From: Acidaminococcaceae bacterium | GTDB taxonomy: Bacteria > Bacillota > Negativicutes > Acidaminococcales > Acidaminococcaceae | NCBI GenBank assembly: GCA_028693975.1 | Contig: JAQUUF010000054.1 | Location: 1 to 7,287, forward strand | DNA length: 7,287 nucleotides | Reading direction: 5' to 3' | Shown: positions 3,898-7,287 of the stretch, one piece after another | Position numbering within the stretch: the first letter of the stretch is position 1 | Layout of the letters: each line of letters begins with the position of its first letter | The notes under the pieces: model-generated | What the model saw: the letters and a program-made list of their open reading frames with translations, nothing else | What the model was told of the DNA's origin: nothing | Database searches by the model: none | Translations under genes and position numbers: made by a program

Positions 3898-6800
3898 ATG
3901 TTTAAACCAGTCCCTACTGGTGACAGAATCCGTTATAGCTATGCTCGTATTAATGAAGTTCTGGAAATGCCACATTTAATTGACATTCAACGCAAGTCTT
4001 ATGAGTGGTTCATAAAAGACGGCTTGGACGAGATTTTTAAGGACATTTCTCCAATCAAGGATTTCACCGAAAATTTGGAATTGTCTTTCGAAGGTTTTGC
4101 TTTGGGAGACCCCAAATACGATGTAGAAACTTGTAAAGAGCGTGATGCTAGCTATTCTGCACCTCTAAATGTTGATGTTCGCCTGTTGTACAAAGAAACC
4201 GGTGAAATCAAAGAATCCCGTGTGTTTATGGGGGATTTCCCTTTAATGACTGATACCGGTACTTTCGTTATCAATGGAGCTGAGCGCGTTATCGTAAGTC
4301 AGTTGGTTAGGAGCCCCGGTGCTTATTACAGCGTCGAAATGGATCCGACCGGCAAAAAACTTTATGGTACCACGGTTATTCCTAATCGCGGCGCTTGGAT
4401 TGAGTATGAAACAGACCTTAATGATGTTATTTATGCTCGTGTAGACCGAACTAGAAAATTAGCGGCTACTGCTTTATTGCGTGTCATGGGTCTGCCTACT
4501 AATGAAGATATAGTTAATTGCTTTGGTGAGAGCCCGGCTTTAACAGCAACTCTGGCCAAGGACACAACGCATAATGAAGAAGAAGCATTGCTGGAGATTT
4601 ATAAGAAGTTGCGTCCTGGTGAACCAGCCAACTTAGAGAATGCAACCCAGCTTATTCAGAATACTTTCTCGGATTCTCGTAGGTATGATTTGGCCTATGT
4701 GGGTCGTTATAAGTTAAATAAGAAGCTAGGTTGGAGGAAAAGATTATTTGGTCAAGAATTAGCTAAACCTATTTGTCATATTGACCAAGATGGAGTAGTC
4801 GGCGAGGAAATTCTTGCTGCTGATACTGTTATTGATGATGCTGCAATTGAGAAACTAGAAACTAGTGGTATTTATTCTCAGCCGGGCCATAGTTGTGCTT
4901 TTGTTAAATTCCAAGGCGGCACTGAAAGAGTGATTTTCACTCATGATATTAGTGAGAAGACACGTACAGTTACTTCAGACGATGTGGTAGTGACTTTTAA
5001 TTATCTGTTGAATTTGATGGATGGTATGGGTGAAGGCGATGATATTGACCATTTGGGCAATCGTCGTATTCGTTGCGTGGGAGAACTTTTGCAAAATCAA
5101 TTCCGTATTGGCTTGGCTCGTATGGAAAGAGTAGTCAAAGAAAGAATGACTATTCAAGATGTTGAAGTTATCACTCCACAAGCTTTGATTAATATTAGAC
5201 CGGTTGTTGCCTCTATCAAAGAGTTCTTTGGTAGTAGCCAGCTTTCACAGTTCATGGATCAGAACAACCCTCTGGCAGAATTGACGCATAAACGTCGTTT
5301 GTCTGCCCTTGGTCCTGGTGGTTTGTCTCGTGAGAGAGCGGGCTATGAAGTTCGCGACGTACATCACTCTCACTATGGTCGTATGTGCCCTATTGAGACT
5401 CCTGAAGGTCCGAACATTGGCTTAATCGGTTCTTTGTCGACTTATGCAGTTATCAATAGATATGGTTTTATTGAAACGCCGTATCGTAAGGTTGATAAGA
5501 AAAAGAAAAAAGTTACAGACGATATTGTGTATTTGACTGCTGATGAAGAAGATGAATACATTATAGCTCAGGCTAATGAGCCCTTGGACGATAAGGGCAA
5601 TTTCCTGGATGATAGAGTAACGGCTAGGTATCGTAATGAAGTATTGTCCATCCCTCCGGAAAGGGCAGACTTTATGGACGTATCGCCTAAACAAGTTGTT
5701 TCTATTGCAACAGCACTGATTCCCTTCTTGCAAAATGATGATGCTAACCGTGCCTTGATGGGTGCGAATATGCAACGTCAGGCCGTACCACTTCTAAGTA
5801 CTCAAGCTCCTGTGGTTGGTACAGGTATGGAATACAAGGTAGCTACTGACTCAGGCGTTTGCGTTTTGGCGAAAAATGCTGGTGTGATTGAGAGTGTAAC
5901 AGGCGATAAGATTGTGGTATCAACCGTGAAAGGTCAGGATACGTACAATTTACTCAAATTTAAACGTTCCAACCAGAGCACTTGTGTTAACCAAAGACCT
6001 ATTGTGTTTAAGGGAGATAAGGTTAAGAAAAATCAAGTTTTGGCAGATGGTCCGGCTACTGACCATGGCGAATTAGCATTAGGACATAATGTAATTGTTG
6101 CTTATATGCCTTGGGAAGGCTATAACTACGAAGATGCGGTTCTGCTAAGTGAAGATTTGGTTAAGGCTGACGTATTTACTTCTGTGCATATTGAAGATTA
6201 CGAATGCGATGCTAGAGATACTAAGCTGGGCGCAGAAGAAATAACCAGAGATATTCCCAATGTTTCAGAAGAAGCTTTGAAAGATTTGGACGAGAATGGC
6301 ATTATTCGAATTGGTGCAGAAGTTCGTCCCGGGGATATTTTGGTAGGCAAGGTAACCCCTAAAGGCGAAACTGAACTGAGTGCTGAAGAACGTCTAATTA
6401 GAGCTATTTTTGCTGAAAAAGCCAGAGAAGTTCGCGACAGTTCTTTGCGTGTACCTCATGGTGAACAAGGCATTATTGTTAGCGTTAAGATTTTCACTCG
6501 CGCTAATGGTGATGAATTACCACCGGGTGTTAACGAACAAGTTCGTGTTCATATTGCACAAAAACGTAAGATTTCCGAAGGCGATAAGATGGCAGGCCGT
6601 CATGGTAACAAGGGCGTTGTTTCCAGAGTATTACCTCGTGAAGATATGCCTTTCTTGCCTAATGGTGAACCTGTACAAATTGTTTTGAATCCATTGGGCG
6701 TACCTAGTCGTATGAACATTGGTCAGGTTTTGGAATGTCATTTGGGTTGGGCAGCTTGTGCTTTGGGTATGAAAATTGAAGCACAAGATAAGAATATTAC

Positions 6801-7287
6801 GGCTGAATTGAAGAAAGCTGGCTATGATGTTAAAAAATACGGTATGCCACAAACTGTAAATCATGCAGTACCTGTAGCAGTTCCGGTTTTTGACGGTGCG
6901 CATGATGCTGATATGCAAGCTATTATGGATATGGCAGGAATCGACAGGACAGGCAAAACTGTTTTGTATGATGGTCGTACTGGTGAACCTTTTGATAATG
7001 AAGTAACAGTAGGTTGTACCTATATGCTTAAGCTCCATCATCTGGTAGCAGATAAGATTCATGCTCGTTCTACCGGCCCGTACTCTTTGGTTACGCAACA
7101 GCCTTTGGGTGGTAAAGCCCAATTTGGCGGTCAGAGATTTGGTGAAATGGAAGTTTGGGCTTTGGAAGCTTATGGAGCAGCATACACTTTGCAGGAAATT
7201 CTAACTGTGAAGTCAGATGATGTTATTGGCCGTGTTAAGACCTACGAAGCTATCGTTAAGGGTGAGAACATTCCTGAACCGGGCGTG
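3898..7287 (+). CDS. rpoB: DNA-directed RNA polymerase beta subunit (partial, 3' end outside window)
   Basis: The frame is open for 1130 codons to the window edge. The family's sequence continues only a short way past the last residues seen, so an estimated few dozen to a hundred residues are missing. Beta forms one pincer of the polymerase and, with beta', the active site. ATG 3898 follows AAGGAGTG (3881-3888). The N-terminus MFKPVPTGDRIRYSYARINE leads into the protrusion and lobe domains. The rifampicin pocket is at about 445-472: SQLSQFMDQNNP then LAELTHKRRLSALGPGG. Asp454, His464 and Ser469 stand at E. coli positions 516, 526 and 531, all in the sensitive form. GYNYEDAV places Glu745 and Asp746 at E. 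coli 813-814, and GDKMAGRHGNKG gives Lys897 and Lys905, equal to catalytic-site Lys1065 and Lys1073. His1055 (KIHARSTG) matches His1237. No large lineage insert is evident. rpoC presumably follows. Confidence 0.99.
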   Translation, partial: MFKPVPTGDRIRYSYARINEVLEMPHLIDIQRKSYEWFIKDGLDEIFKDISPIKDFTENLELSFEGFALGDPKYDVETCKERDASYSAPLNVDVRLLYKETGEIKESRVFMGDFPLMTDTGTFVINGAERVIVSQLVRSPGAYYSVEMDPTGKKLYGTTVIPNRGAWIEYETDLNDVIYARVDRTRKLAATALLRVMGLPTNEDIVNCFGESPALTATLAKDTTHNEEEALLEIYKKLRPGEPANLENATQLIQNTFSDSRRYDLAYVGRYKLNKKLGWRKRLFGQELAKPICHIDQDGVVGEEILAADTVIDDAAIEKLETSGIYSQPGHSCAFVKFQGGTERVIFTHDISEKTRTVTSDDVVVTFNYLLNLMDGMGEGDDIDHLGNRRIRCVGELLQNQFRIGLARMERVVKERMTIQDVEVITPQALINIRPVVASIKEFFGSSQLSQFMDQNNPLAELTHKRRLSALGPGGLSRERAGYEVRDVHHSHYGRMCPIETPEGPNIGLIGSLSTYAVINRYGFIETPYRKVDKKKKKVTDDIVYLTADEEDEYIIAQANEPLDDKGNFLDDRVTARYRNEVLSIPPERADFMDVSPKQVVSIATALIPFLQNDDANRALMGANMQRQAVPLLSTQAPVVGTGMEYKVATDSGVCVLAKNAGVIESVTGDKIVVSTVKGQDTYNLLKFKRSNQSTCVNQRPIVFKGDKVKKNQVLADGPATDHGELALGHNVIVAYMPWEGYNYEDAVLLSEDLVKADVFTSVHIEDYECDARDTKLGAEEITRDIPNVSEEALKDLDENGIIRIGAEVRPGDILVGKVTPKGETELSAEERLIRAIFAEKAREVRDSSLRVPHGEQGIIVSVKIFTRANGDELPPGVNEQVRVHIAQKRKISEGDKMAGRHGNKGVVSRVLPREDMPFLPNGEPVQIVLNPLGVPSRMNIGQVLECHLGWAACALGMKIEAQDKNITAELKKAGYDVKKYGMPQTVNHAVPVAVPVFDGAHDADMQAIMDMAGIDRTGKTVLYDGRTGEPFDNEVTVGCTYMLKLHHLVADKIHARSTGPYSLVTQQPLGGKAQFGGQRFGEMEVWALEAYGAAYTLQEILTVKSDDVIGRVKTYEAIVKGENIPEPGV

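Noticed and set aside
5422..5775. 117-codon reverse-strand open frame within rpoB
   Set aside because: Antisense to conserved RpoB sequence; composition reflects the complement of rpoB codons and no family is recognisable.
6631..7122. 163-codon reverse-strand open frame within rpoB
   Set aside because: Long by chance, because a gene rich in Gly/Val/Asp codons leaves few stops on the other strand. It overlaps the catalytic part of rpoB and shows no recognisable domain.

Overview
The window is a conserved bacterial translation/transcription housekeeping cluster. All genes are on the + strand, in the order tuf (3' end), rpmG, secE, nusG, rplK, rplA, rplJ, rplL, rpoB (5' 94% or so). The organism looks like a low-to-moderate GC Firmicute. 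The signs are strong AAGGAGG-type ribosome binding sites, a B. subtilis-type L10 leader, a Firmicute-like rifampicin-region sequence in RpoB (NPLAELTHKRRLSALG) and factor-independent terminators. The beginning of RpoB (MFKPVPTGDRIRYSYARI) and the tuf-rpmG-secE-nusG order make me think of Negativicutes (Acidaminococcus/Phascolarctobacterium-like). That placement is an impression that would need a database search.

Layout. 1-120 is the end of EF-Tu, closed by a perfect 10-bp terminator (141-173). A promoter (174-202) abuts it and starts a new unit: rpmG (L33), secE (translocon subunit), nusG (elongation factor), rplK (L11) and rplA (L1). Between rplK and rplA is a short hairpin that copies the L1-binding site of 23S rRNA and ends exactly where the rplA Shine-Dalgarno begins. 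After rplA comes an L10 leader with an attenuator (2497-2605), then rplJ (L10) and rplL (L7/L12). An 11-bp terminator (3613-3646) follows rplL.

rpoB then has its own near-consensus extended -10 promoter (3658-3686) and a leader of about 205 nt. The leader contains a second terminator-like hairpin with an 8-T tract (3796-3841), preceded by sequence that can fold in two mutually exclusive ways, one of which disarms that terminator. This rpoB leader is the least explained part of the window and the best candidate for something undescribed. rpoB is open through the right edge, only its last few dozen codons being outside.

The products work together: L11, L1 and L10-(L12)n build the two mobile stalks of the 50S subunit, where EF-Tu acts. 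NusG and the RNA polymerase beta subunit form the elongation complex. SecE anchors SecY. Three successive RNA control points (L1 site, L10 leader, putative rpoB leader switch) would allow stoichiometry to be tuned separately for L1, the L10/L12 stalk and RNA polymerase. No mobile elements, CRISPR arrays, tRNA or rRNA genes were found.
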